This document shows positions 39,052 to 49,000 of a stretch of 64,000 nucleotides of DNA, piece after piece. The translations under genes were made by a program, and so were the position numbers. The stretch is from assembly GCF_015277735.1 (NCBI RefSeq), contig NZ_JADHDA010000002.1, positions 558,001-622,000 on the forward strand. The letters are read 5' to 3'. The notes below the pieces were generated by a model. The model was given only the letters and a program-made list of their open reading frames with translations. It searched no databases and was not told the origin of the DNA. Position 1 is the first letter of the stretch. Every line of letters starts with the position of its first letter. Source of the DNA: Psychrobacter sp. NG254 (lineage in GTDB: Bacteria; Pseudomonadota; Gammaproteobacteria; Pseudomonadales; Moraxellaceae).

Positions 39052-41589
39052 TTAAACAACCGCACGGCGTGCATGTAAGATACCATGTTGCTGCTCTAGT
39101 TTTGCCAGTAGTTTAGATAAGTGAGCCAGCCCTGAGACCTCAATATGAAATTTCAAAAAGGCAATATTGTCATCATTGCTCAGTGTTTGAACTTGACGGA
39201 TATTGACGTTTTCTTTATCAATAATCTGTGTCAAATCCCGCAATAGACCGCGTCTGTCGTACGCTTCCACATGAATATCAACGGGCTGATAACGACCCGT
39301 TTGTACTTGCCAAGCGGCTTCTATTTTACGCTCAGGATCACGCTCAATTAAGCGTAAATATTCTGGGCAGCCACGGTTGTGGATACTGACACCTCGTGAC
39401 AAGGTGATGTATCCCGTAATGGGCTCACCATGTACCGGATGACAACAGCCTGCCAAGTGCATCTCGATATTATCAAGTCCATCGATATGGATTTTGTAGG
39501 CACCAGGTTTGCCTGTGTCTTTGTTGTCTACATTCAGTACAAAGTCTTCTGGAGGACTTTCAGGTTCTAGATGTAATTGACGAGAGATATGACTAGTCAA
39601 CTGATTGAGACCAATCTCGCCCGTCACCAGCCCAACAATAATATCGTCTGTCGTGTTGACATGAAAATGCTGAATATAGTCATTTAAGTCGATACTATTG
39701 GGATGGACGGACAAACGCTCAAGCTCTTTGCTTAGCATTTGGCGACCTATCTCAATATTTTTATCACGGTCTTGTTTATTGAACCATTGACGCAGTTTTG
39801 AGCGCGCGCGATTGGTGTGTATATAACCCAATGACGCGACCAGCCAATCACGATTGGGCTCACGTGAGGCCTTGGTGATAATTTCAACTTGCTCACCTGT
39901 TTTTAGCTGATAGGTCAGCGGCACATAGCGCTGATTGACGCGAGCGGCTTGCGCGCGATTACCAACTTGGGTATGCACATAGTAGGCAAAATCAAGAACC
40001 GTTGCGCCCTTTGGCAGCTCGGTGATATCGCCATCACGACTAAAGATATAGATGCGTTCAAGCTCATCAAAATCTACCAGTTGCTCTTCTTCATCAAACT
40101 CTGTGTCATCTATCTCTTCACCTGTCAGTAAAGCAGAGCGTGGCTGATTGCGAGTGTCGTTATTAATAGAGAGCAATTGGCGCAGTGAGCTGATTCTCTG
40201 GTTTAGGTAGTTGTCTTTTTTATTCTTTAGACCTTCTTTGTAATTGACGTGCGCGCACATACCAAGCTCAGCTTCGAAGTGCATTTCGTGAGTACGAATC
40301 TGTACTTCAAGCGACTTGTTTTTTGCAATCACTGCCGTATGTAGAGAGCGATAGCCATTGGACTTGGGATTGGTAATATAGTCGTCAAACTGTTCGGGAA
40401 TATAGCGCCATAGACCATGTACTAAGCCTAGAACATGGTAACAGTCTGACGGATTGGTGACCAATACGCGTAATGCGCGGATATCGTAAAGCTGATCAAA
40501 CGACAAGCCTTTGAGCTTCATTTTGCGATAGATAGAGTAGATATGTTTGACACGTCCAGACACTTCGCCTTCGATATTGGCATTGGCCAATGATTCGTTA
40601 AGCTTTTCTTCGACACGCTGAATATAAGCCTCACGCTCGCTACGTTTTTCTGACAATAGTTTGGCAATTTCTTTATATCTGTCAGGTGCTAGATAACGAA
40701 AGGCCAAGTCTTCAAGCTCCCACTTGAGTTGCGCGATGCCTAACCGATGCGCTAATGGCGCATAAATAGTCATGACTTCACGGGCAACACGAGTTTGGCG
40801 CTCTTGATTAGAAAATGTCAATTCACGCATCGCAAACGTGCGCTCAGCCAACTTGATGAGCACCACGCGCACATCATTAGTGACAGAGATGAGCATGCTG
40901 TAGATATTGGATAGCTGATCGCGCTGGTTATTGGCGAAATGATCTTCTAGGCGCTTATTACTCTCAATAATCTCCGACAGTTTACCCATCGCAAGCGTAT
41001 CTTTGACGAGCGTTAAAATGTCTGGGCCAAAGTTTTTCTCTATCTCAGAGAGACTGATGATAGATTTACGTGCACTACGATAGAGCATCGCGGCGACCAG
41101 CGCATCTTCGTCTTGATAGAGATAGGTCAATATGTCGGTCATGCCAATACCAGTGACATAGGCACCTGAACGCTCAGACTCACTCGTATTCATATGACTG
41201 CGGATAAACTCGCAGGCAGCACTCAGCTCAGGCACAGACTCTTGTCCGATACGCTTAGCGACGTTGTTTAGCCAAGTAGGCACATCGATATTGGCTTGGT
41301 CTAAGTCAATCGTTTCTGTGCTTTCGTTTGCGCCTGCATCGGTGTCGTCTAAATACCCATCGTCGAATGCAGGGTCCAAACCATCATAATGGTGCGCTGC
41401 TGAGCGATCAAAAGTTGTATGTAGCTTATGAGTGGCCAACTGGTATTTGATATCGAGGGGAATTTGGGCGTAACTATTGGCAGACTGCTGAGAGCGTTGG
41501 CTCGCCACCAGTTGCGCGGCAAGTGTCGCACTATCGGCCTGTGTGGTCTGTCCATCCACGAGTGGTAATCCTTCACGAATTTTTACCAT
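39052..41589 (-). CDS. relA: RelA-type (p)ppGpp synthetase
   Basis: The 845-residue protein has an inactive HD-like region: where bifunctional SpoT has a catalytic HD pair this has MLYRSARKS, so it should be synthetase only. The synthetase core includes RVKHIYSIYRKMKLKGLSFD, YDIRALRV and NPKSNGYRSLHTAV. A TGS domain (FSRDGDITELPKGATVLDFA), a conserved Cys/His helical region (MHLAGCCHPVHGEPI) and a C-terminal ACT domain follow. It makes (p)ppGpp on ribosomes under amino-acid starvation. The acidic N-terminal 110 residues are variable. Confidence 0.95.
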   Translation of the reverse strand: MVKIREGLPLVDGQTTQADSATLAAQLVASQRSQQSANSYAQIPLDIKYQLATHKLHTTFDRSAAHHYDGLDPAFDDGYLDDTDAGANESTETIDLDQANIDVPTWLNNVAKRIGQESVPELSAACEFIRSHMNTSESERSGAYVTGIGMTDILTYLYQDEDALVAAMLYRSARKSIISLSEIEKNFGPDILTLVKDTLAMGKLSEIIESNKRLEDHFANNQRDQLSNIYSMLISVTNDVRVVLIKLAERTFAMRELTFSNQERQTRVAREVMTIYAPLAHRLGIAQLKWELEDLAFRYLAPDRYKEIAKLLSEKRSEREAYIQRVEEKLNESLANANIEGEVSGRVKHIYSIYRKMKLKGLSFDQLYDIRALRVLVTNPSDCYHVLGLVHGLWRYIPEQFDDYITNPKSNGYRSLHTAVIAKNKSLEVQIRTHEMHFEAELGMCAHVNYKEGLKNKKDNYLNQRISSLRQLLSINNDTRNQPRSALLTGEEIDDTEFDEEEQLVDFDELERIYIFSRDGDITELPKGATVLDFAYYVHTQVGNRAQAARVNQRYVPLTYQLKTGEQVEIITKASREPNRDWLVASLGYIHTNRARSKLRQWFNKQDRDKNIEIGRQMLSKELERLSVHPNSIDLNDYIQHFHVNTTDDIIVGLVTGEIGLNQLTSHISRQLHLEPESPPEDFVLNVDNKDTGKPGAYKIHIDGLDNIEMHLAGCCHPVHGEPITGYITLSRGVSIHNRGCPEYLRLIERDPERKIEAAWQVQTGRYQPVDIHVEAYDRRGLLRDLTQIIDKENVNIRQVQTLSNDDNIAFLKFHIEVSGLAHLSKLLAKLEQQHGILHARRAVV

Positions 41590-42012
41590 AGCCGACTCCT
41601 CTTAGCTATTTTGAATTGATTATAACCTCATCTACTATGCACACACTTTGAATTGACGATTCATAAAGTGTCAGCTATAAACCAATACAACTGCTAAAAA
41701 TGTCATTTTTAGCAGCCATAAGATGCGCGTAAAATATATAAAGCTACGAGTGCAAATACTTCTGATAATCTGCTTTAAAATATAAGAAGATTGTTTACTA
41801 TTATCTCACTTTGAAACGACAAATCAAGCAAGGCTCTGTAATGACTGCCGTTAATTAGGCTAGATAGTCGCTATTTATTGATAAAAATTCTGACATATTT
41901 CGATTAGAGCTGTATCACTATAAAGATGGCTATTCTGAAACCTTTATAGCAATCTAACCAACACTACTTAAGCCAAAATCAATTCATAGCAATCAATCGA
42001 TAACAGTCCGTA
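41590..42012. other. relA upstream region
   Basis: This 423-base AT-rich gap between rlmD and relA (both minus strand) has no gene. Its main feature is the palindrome at 41691-41715. It should hold the relA promoter. Confidence 0.5.
41691..41715. repeat. near-perfect palindrome upstream of relA
   Basis: Two 12-base arms (41691-41702 and 41704-41715) flank a single central T, about 100 bases upstream of the relA start. It lacks a T-run, so it looks more like an operator or leader hairpin than a terminator. Confidence 0.75.
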
Positions 42013-43554
42013 TTAAACCGCTACTTTTTCAAAGCGAGCGATAGATTCGACATGACCCGTGTGGCAGAACATGTCCATCACGCCAGCATGCGTCAGACGA
42101 TAACCTTGCTCTAACAGCGCTTTGGTATCACGCGCGAGGGTTGCTGGATTACAAGAGACATAAACGATGCGCTCAGCATTGAACTTTGGTAAATACTGCA
42201 TGATGTCCCAGGCGCCAGAGCGTGGTGGATCAATCAATAACGCATCAAAGCCCTGATTGGCCCAAGGCTGGTTAGTACAGTCCTGTGTCAAATCTTGGCT
42301 ATAAAACTCAGTATTGTTGATGCCGTTGCGACGCGCATTGGTAGCGGCACGAGCGGTCATCGCTTCACTGCCTTCGACGCCAACCACTGAACCAGTCTCG
42401 CCAACCAGACGGGCGAGTGGTAAGCTAAAGTTACCTAGACCGCTGAATAGATCCAGTACTCGCTCACCTGGTTTTAAGTCCAACAAGTCACAAGCCAGCT
42501 TGGTCATCTGACGGTTGACCGATAGATTGACTTGGGTAAAGTCCGTAGGGATAAACTCAAAGGTCAGATCATATTCTGGCAGTTGATAATAAAGACGACC
42601 AAACTGCTCGCTCAAATCATCAGCATCCGTCAAGGCAATACGCTGGATACTATCGACGCCTTTAGACTGCAGATACAGCTGCCAATTGCGCGCGGCAAAA
42701 AATACCTTTAACTTATCTATGTCGGCATCTGATAGGGGTTCCAGATTACGCACGATCAGAGCAACTGGCTGATTGCCATCAGGCAGCTCAGGCATTTGCT
42801 CGCCCATTGCCAGCTCAAGCTGGGCAATTTTGTCACGGCTCTCTAATGTGCTGATGAGCATTTTTAGGTTTTCAATCTCAAAACCAATACGCGGGTCTAG
42901 GATATGGCACTCATTTAGCTCTGCCAAAAAGTTACTTGAGCGCTCACGAAAGCCAACCAGCGCGGTTTCCTTTTTGACGACATAGCGCACGCCCAAGCGC
43001 GCCTTAGTACGATAACCGAGTCGATCACCAATCACAGGGGCAAGCCAGTTGTCAGGCTCGACATTGGCTTGATGAATCAGCATCTCGGCCAATACAGATT
43101 GTTTGAAGTTGATTTGACTGTCTGGCTGCCAATGCTGCAAGTTACAGCCACCACAAACGCCAAAATGAGGGCAGGGCGGTACAGTACGTTCAGGATTTGG
43201 GTTGGCAGTGATGCTAATTGCATCACCTTCCTCAAAACTGGCACGGCTATTAGTTATTTTGACCAATGCGCTTTCACCTGGCAGCGCAAAACTGACAAAG
43301 GTTGTTTTGCCATGTTTGTCTTCAGCATGACCATCGTCAACCCCAAAGCCATTGCCATAGATGGCAACACCGCGACCATCATGCGACAATCTCTCAATGG
43401 TAAAAGGAATCGGTTCTGCATCTTTTAGACGACGACGTGTTTTCGATGAGGGCTTAGATTTTTTCTTACTTGGTGGAACGATGATAGTTTGGCTATCGGT
43501 GGCGGGTGACTTTGCATCAGATGCTGTCGCTGTGTTTGAATCGGTGGGTTGCAT
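42013..43554 (-). CDS. rlmD: 23S rRNA (uracil-1939-C5)-methyltransferase
   Basis: The 513-residue RumA/RlmD enzyme methylates U1939 of 23S rRNA. It has a Lys/Ser-rich N-terminus, a TRAM domain ([19 protein letters not shown]), the iron-sulfur ligand segment [15 protein letters not shown], the SAM-binding [16 protein letters not shown], and the catalytic [12 protein letters not shown] with the nucleophilic Cys. An acidic insertion ([11 protein letters not shown]) lies in the TRAM region. It is upstream of relA on the same strand, a classic gammaproteobacterial pairing. Confidence 0.95.
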   Translation of the reverse strand: MQPTDSNTATASDAKSPATDSQTIIVPPSKKKSKPSSKTRRRLKDAEPIPFTIERLSHDGRGVAIYGNGFGVDDGHAEDKHGKTTFVSFALPGESALVKITNSRASFEEGDAISITANPNPERTVPPCPHFGVCGGCNLQHWQPDSQINFKQSVLAEMLIHQANVEPDNWLAPVIGDRLGYRTKARLGVRYVVKKETALVGFRERSSNFLAELNECHILDPRIGFEIENLKMLISTLESRDKIAQLELAMGEQMPELPDGNQPVALIVRNLEPLSDADIDKLKVFFAARNWQLYLQSKGVDSIQRIALTDADDLSEQFGRLYYQLPEYDLTFEFIPTDFTQVNLSVNRQMTKLACDLLDLKPGERVLDLFSGLGNFSLPLARLVGETGSVVGVEGSEAMTARAATNARRNGINNTEFYSQDLTQDCTNQPWANQGFDALLIDPPRSGAWDIMQYLPKFNAERIVYVSCNPATLARDTKALLEQGYRLTHAGVMDMFCHTGHVESIARFEKVAV

Positions 43555-43621
43555 AAACCTGCCTCAATAATAAATGATAAATAACTAAAAATAGGGGGTA
43601 AAGATAACCAGTAGTGCTGTT

Positions 43622-44446
43622 TTACAATTTGGGTGCTGATGACCAGTCAGCAATAAATGCTTTATGACGCGGTACGTTGTCTACCTGAATGTAGGTAGTA
43701 AGATAGTCAAGGCTTTGCTGCTGCCACGCGTCAAAGTCCTGTGAAGATAGCTGTCCTGTCAAACGTAACCAGCGTAGATAAATAAGCCATGTATTCATGA
43801 CATTAGACTCGCAGTATATGGATAGCGTCTGCCAATGGTCATTATTGACCAGTGCGCCAACCATACTGCCATCGATGTCTGTTTTGCCCGGTAATCCGTA
43901 TAAACTTGCGACAATATCCATGGCTTCGCGGCGGCTAGCACCATACTGGCTAAACCGATCCATCAGGTCAAGATGGCGTGTGTGGAAGCGGTTGACATAG
44001 TTGTCAAAACGCATGTTTTTGATACGTTCGCCTTCCTCAAACAGCCATGGTGCTGATAAATCATATTGCATCGCACGATATATCAGTACAGGGATATCAA
44101 AGCCTGAACCATTCCAGCTAATCAGCTGCGGCAGGGTTTTGGTATCATTAAATGCCCGAAAAAACTTGGCAAGCATTTCTTGTTCACTGAGTTTATCGGC
44201 AGTCAACGAAAACATGGACAGCTTACCATCTTTTATATATAAGGCAGAGATACAGACAATACGCTGTAGCGGCAAACGCATGAAATCATGTCCTGCCTCT
44301 TGCGTGCGTATCGCAGTCAATGCGCTGAGCGTATCAGCATCATTGAGCTCAGCCAGTTGCGGATAGATACGGCGCGCCGCATCGACATCGGCAACCGTCT
44401 CAATATCAAAGACCAATATAGGGTCGGATGGTAGCGCTTGTGACAT
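43622..44446 (-). CDS. predicted PolB-like 3'-5' exonuclease
   Basis: The 274-residue DEDD-fold protein belongs to the predicted PolB-exonuclease family often near rlmD and cysM. Motif I is LVFDIETVADVD near the N-terminus and motif II SWNGSGFDIPVLIYRA near residue 115. At motif III, where the family usually reads Y-C-E-x-D, this protein reads YCESNVMNTWLIYLRW: the expected metal-binding Asp is Asn. The GAG-TCT-AAT codons are unambiguous in the given sequence. Catalysis may be reduced or the motif assignment may differ. It lies 67 bases upstream of rlmD. Confidence 0.85.
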   Translation of the reverse strand: MSQALPSDPILVFDIETVADVDAARRIYPQLAELNDADTLSALTAIRTQEAGHDFMRLPLQRIVCISALYIKDGKLSMFSLTADKLSEQEMLAKFFRAFNDTKTLPQLISWNGSGFDIPVLIYRAMQYDLSAPWLFEEGERIKNMRFDNYVNRFHTRHLDLMDRFSQYGASRREAMDIVASLYGLPGKTDIDGSMVGALVNNDHWQTLSIYCESNVMNTWLIYLRWLRLTGQLSSQDFDAWQQQSLDYLTTYIQVDNVPRHKAFIADWSSAPKL

Positions 44447-44593
44447 AGATAATCCTGACTATTTATAAGCTTATAGTTAATCCACTATAAAAGAATGACA
44501 ACATTAACCTTGCTCGGTATATTACGTTTATATCCGCACTTGGCTGCTTTGTACTTCTTTTAAATTAACATTACTAAACGGCGTTTTTGTACA

Positions 44594-45562
44594 TTAATTA
44601 ATTTCTGCGCTGTTATCCGTATCGCTGTCGTCAACGTTATATAAGCCCGTTGATAAATAACGATCGCCGCGGTCGCAAACAATAAAGGCAATGACGGCAT
44701 TGGGGTTGTTTTTGGCCACTTGGGTAGCTGCCCACGCGGCTGCCCCTGAAGACACACCGGCAAAGATACCTTCTGTTTTGGCCAGTTTGCGCATATAAAC
44801 TTCAGCAATACGCTGATCGATATCCATCACTTCATCGATTAAATCCGCATCATAGATGCCCGGCATATAAGCGGCAGGCCAGCGGCGGATACCAGCGATA
44901 GAGGCCTCTTCATCAGGTTGTAGACCAATAATTTTGATCGCTGCGTTTTGCTCTTTCAAGTAACGAGAGACACCTGTGATAGTGCCTGTCGTACCCATTG
45001 AGCTAATAAAGTGGGTGATTTTTCCACCAGTTTGAGCCCACAGTTCAGGCCCTGTGGTCAAATAATGTGCTTGGCTATTATCAGGGTTATTGAACTGATC
45101 CAATACCACACCTTTGCCGTCCGCTTGCATTTGCAGCGCCAAATCACGAGCCGCTTCCATGCCTTCGTCCACTTCGATCAACGTCGCGCCATAGGCAATC
45201 ATGGCATCTTTGCGTTCTTGAGTCGAATTGGTTGGCATCAATAGCGTGATAGGATAACCGCGCATCGCTGCAACCATCGCCAGAGCAATACCCGTATTGC
45301 CGCTGGTGGCCTCAATGAGCATATCGCCAGGCTTGATATCACCGCGTTGTTCTGCTTGGTAGATCATATTAAAAGCAGGACGATCTTTTACAGAACCTGC
45401 TGGGTTGTTACCTTCAAGCTTGGCGAGTAGCATCGCACCGTTTTGGATGCGCTCTTGCTCAGGTAGACGCTGCAGTCTGACCAGTGGCGTTTGACCAACA
45501 CAGTCGGCGAGGGTGGTAGTCTGTGTGATAAAGTTGGCATTTGACGTGGCCGTAGCAGACAT
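44594..45562 (-). CDS. cysM: cysteine synthase B
   Basis: The 322-residue PLP enzyme makes cysteine (or S-sulfocysteine) from O-acetylserine. LADCVGQTPLVRLQRLP opens the protein, the PLP lysine is in NNPAGSVKDRPAFNMI, the phosphate-binding loop is EATSGNTGIALAMVAAMRG, and RRWPAAYMPGIYDADLID is typical of the CysM branch. A short Asp-rich C-terminus follows. It is the first gene of the minus-strand cysM-exonuclease-rlmD-relA-mutM run. Confidence 0.95.
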   Translation of the reverse strand: MSATATSNANFITQTTTLADCVGQTPLVRLQRLPEQERIQNGAMLLAKLEGNNPAGSVKDRPAFNMIYQAEQRGDIKPGDMLIEATSGNTGIALAMVAAMRGYPITLLMPTNSTQERKDAMIAYGATLIEVDEGMEAARDLALQMQADGKGVVLDQFNNPDNSQAHYLTTGPELWAQTGGKITHFISSMGTTGTITGVSRYLKEQNAAIKIIGLQPDEEASIAGIRRWPAAYMPGIYDADLIDEVMDIDQRIAEVYMRKLAKTEGIFAGVSSGAAAWAATQVAKNNPNAVIAFIVCDRGDRYLSTGLYNVDDSDTDNSAEIN

Positions 45563-45598
45563 AAGGTATCCTTATCTATTTTTAGAGAGTCTCTTTTT

Positions 45599-45666
45599 AA
45601 GTGACAGTATTCAAGCGACAGTATTTAAGCAAAAGTATTTAAATGAAAGCATTTAAGTGAAGCATT
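45599..45666. repeat. five degenerate 14-base tandem repeats upstream of cysM
   Basis: Units of the form AAGYGACAGTATTY start at 45599, 45613, 45627, 45641 and 45655 (the last short). They drift gradually. They lie about 35 bases upstream of the cysM start, in the 533-base gap between cysM and the divergent hybrid kinase gene; the rest of that gap shows no gene. Confidence 0.8.
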
Positions 45667-46095
45667 GAGGCTGATCACGGTTTTTATTGTTTGATCTTAA
45701 TTTGAGTCAGCCACTTTGTATATTGGTTTATGGTGATAAGTGACGCAAAATATTTAGGCGCTATAACACCTACTCATATGTCATGATTGTATGATTATGA
45801 GTGATTTATGGTGGCAAATAAAAAGTTGCGTCATTATATCATTTTGTTGTCAGCTGCGCTTATCGCATCAAGGATGAATGGTCACTATATTTGCTGATGT
45901 CTGATAGATAGGCTGGCTAGAGTTCTGTTAAGACAATTGTATATTGCACGCCGTACATCATGTGCTGTACATTGAGAGCATCGAAATACGATGAGATACC
46001 CAGTCAGTTTTGCATCACATTCGATAGTTTTGAATGACGTCTGATAACAATGCTCAACATCCACGGCACCACCCTTAGTAGAGAGTAACGCTCGC

Positions 46096-49000
46096 ATGGC
46101 ATATAAAAAACGTTTTGATACCAGTAGTGCTTATGGTCAGTTGATAATACTGGTGTTTTTGCCTATCTGTGTACTGGCCGCGGTCGGCGGTATTCTAGTA
46201 TTTCATGAGACCATGCGTGCGAGTGACTCAGAGCAAGAGGTGCTTGCGGAGGCGGTGCTGATTCGTTATACACCAGCTATTGCTTTACTGATTCCTGAAC
46301 TGTTAGAACAAGAGCAACAGCAAACAGGAAGCAATATCGGCAACATGCCTCAAGCGGCGATGACGACGCTGACGGGTATTCAAGACAAGCTTGGGCGTAT
46401 GCAGTCTGAGCAGCATGTACAGCGTATCGCTATCATCAATGAAAGCAATCAAGTACTGGCAACAGTAGGGTATGGGCTCAATGAAGAGTGGCCTTTAATC
46501 AGTGACTCAAAGCAGTTTTTGTCACAGAAGCCAACACCTGTGGGCACCGCCTATGGCAGTGTGCTTGGCGAATTTGAAGGTGAGACTCTATGGCTATTGG
46601 TTGATATGGACAACGAGCCACTATATATCGCCCGCTATCGTATCGCGATGGCATTGGTGATTACGGGTTTGTTTACCATCTTAATCTTATTGCTCAGCCT
46701 CAATATCTACTCAAAACGTTGGATCGCCCCGATCTATGAGCTGCGTTTGCAGTTGCAGCGTACCCATGTCGATAATCTATACCAGCCTGTGCCCGTAGAG
46801 TCGGATGGTGAGCTTAACTTGCTACAGCAAGATTTGGTCAGGACGCTGCGCCGTTTGCATCGGAGTTTTCAAGAGCTAAAAGACCATGCAGAACAAACGG
46901 AAGATGATTTGCGTTTGGCATTTGATGAGATGGAGATGCAGAATATCTCTATTCGAAATGCGCGTGATGCGGCCATCTCAACCAGCCAAGCCAAGTCAGC
47001 ATTTTTGGCGAATATCAGTCATGAGCTACGTACACCGCTGAACAGTATTGATGGTTTTATTAATTTGCTAGCGCGTCATGGTGAGCTCAATCCCGAACAA
47101 GACTTATATGTACAGACCATTCGCAAATCCTCTGCGCATTTGCTTGCTTTGGTGAACGATGTGTTGGATTTTTCTAAGATTGAGGCTGGCAAGTTGGTAC
47201 TAGATCGTCATGAGTTCGATCTGTATGACACCATTTATGATGTGGTTGATATGCTCTCGCCTGTGTCCTCTGAAAAAGGTCTGCGTATGGCGGTGTTGTT
47301 TTACAACGATGTGCCCATGCGTATCAATGGCGATGCGCTGCGCCTCAAGCAGGTATTGACCAATATCGTGGGCAATGCGATAAAGTTCACCGATAGCGGC
47401 GATGTGGTGGTACGTGTCAGTTTGGATGACCACCGCGACAACCATCTGATGATTAGCGTGCAGGATAGTGGTAAAGGGATTTCTCTTGCCGATCAAAAAA
47501 TGCTGTTTCAGAGCTTTAGCCAAGGTGATCCTTCCATCACTCGCCAATATGGTGGCACGGGACTGGGGCTGGTGATCTCTAAGCAGTTAATACGCTTGAT
47601 GGGCGGCGATATTGGGTTTCACGACAATGCTCAAGAAAACATCGCCAATCAAGGTGCAACGTTTTGGTTCCGTATGCCAGCCCATGTCGATGTACTAGAG
47701 GCTGCGACGGGTCAAACGATTGAGCTGCCAGTCTTAGCACCACTTGCTAGTGACACAGATGAGTTCAATGTCTTGGTATGGATCAATCATACCGCTTCGA
47801 TACAAGTACTAAAGGCCAGTTTGCAATATTTGCCAATTAAGCTGACGCAAGCCAACTCGTTACCAGGTGTGCTTGAATCCCTAAAAGAGTACGGCAACTA
47901 TTGGGACTGGGTCATTGTAGATGATGACACTCAAGACGATATGATGGCGTTACTCAAACAGATTCGTCTGCATTATCAAGGCAAGCTTGCGGTGTTTGGC
48001 TATCAAGTTGCCGCTGATCAAGCTCTACTAAACCGTTATCATGCCAATATACTGTATGAGCCACTAGACAAAAGACAGCTCTACGCGATGCTCGATACCC
48101 AAAACCGCAATAAACCCAAAAATATTCAAGAACCGCGCTGGAAAGGGGTGACCGTACTGGCAGTCGATGATCATCTGCCCAATCTATTGGTACTGGATGC
48201 GTTATTGAGCGAGCTTGGCATCCATGTTATCACCGCGAGCAGTGGGTTCGATGCGATAGAGATCATCAGCAAACAGCAAACCAAAAATATCAAACCTGCA
48301 AAAAATGATACGCAAAGTCTCTCGAATAAGACCCAGTTGTCTAAAGCCGAAGCACGTGATGAGCTGAATAAAAAACCAAACCACACGATTTATGCAGAAG
48401 AGGCCAGTACGGAAGACAAGCTAGCCACTCAAGATAAAAACAGCATCGATCTGATCTTTATGGACATTCAGATGCCGCGTATGTCGGGTCACGAGGCTGC
48501 CAAGCAAATCCGAAATATTGAGACTGCCGATAGCCATATCCCTATCATCGCTCTGACCGCACATGGGTTGGCTGATGAACGTGACAAGCTGATTGCCAGC
48601 GGTATCAACGACTATGTAGGTAAGCCCATTAGCCAACCTCAGTTATTACAAGTGCTACAAAAATGGCTAGGGCGCAAGAGCACCACATCGCCACTGGCCA
48701 CACTGTCTGATGCCAGTTTACCGAACAGTGATTTGCAAAGTTATGGCCTACAAGGCTCTGATCTACAAAATGCTAATCTACAAAGTACGGCGTCATATAA
48801 TGTTGATGGGCAAGAAACAGTTTTGCAAGACATTGCTGGATTAAAAAATGACTCGAGCACTAGTGACACAGCTAAGTCATCCGGTCAAAAACCTGCCAGT
48901 TATCCTGTCCTAGTAGGAAATAACAGCGGTCATCATCGGGCCTCTCATATGTCAGATGAGACCAAAATTACCCGTCCACTATCATTGAAAAAAATCCGTG

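Noticed and set aside
45599-45666. Tandem repeats as a CRISPR array
   Set aside because: The units abut without spacers and are only 14 bases; no cas genes are present.
47760-48110. First receiver-like region of the hybrid kinase as an active receiver
   Set aside because: The segment has VIVDDDTQDD but lacks a clear full acidic pocket and switch Lys; treated as degenerate.
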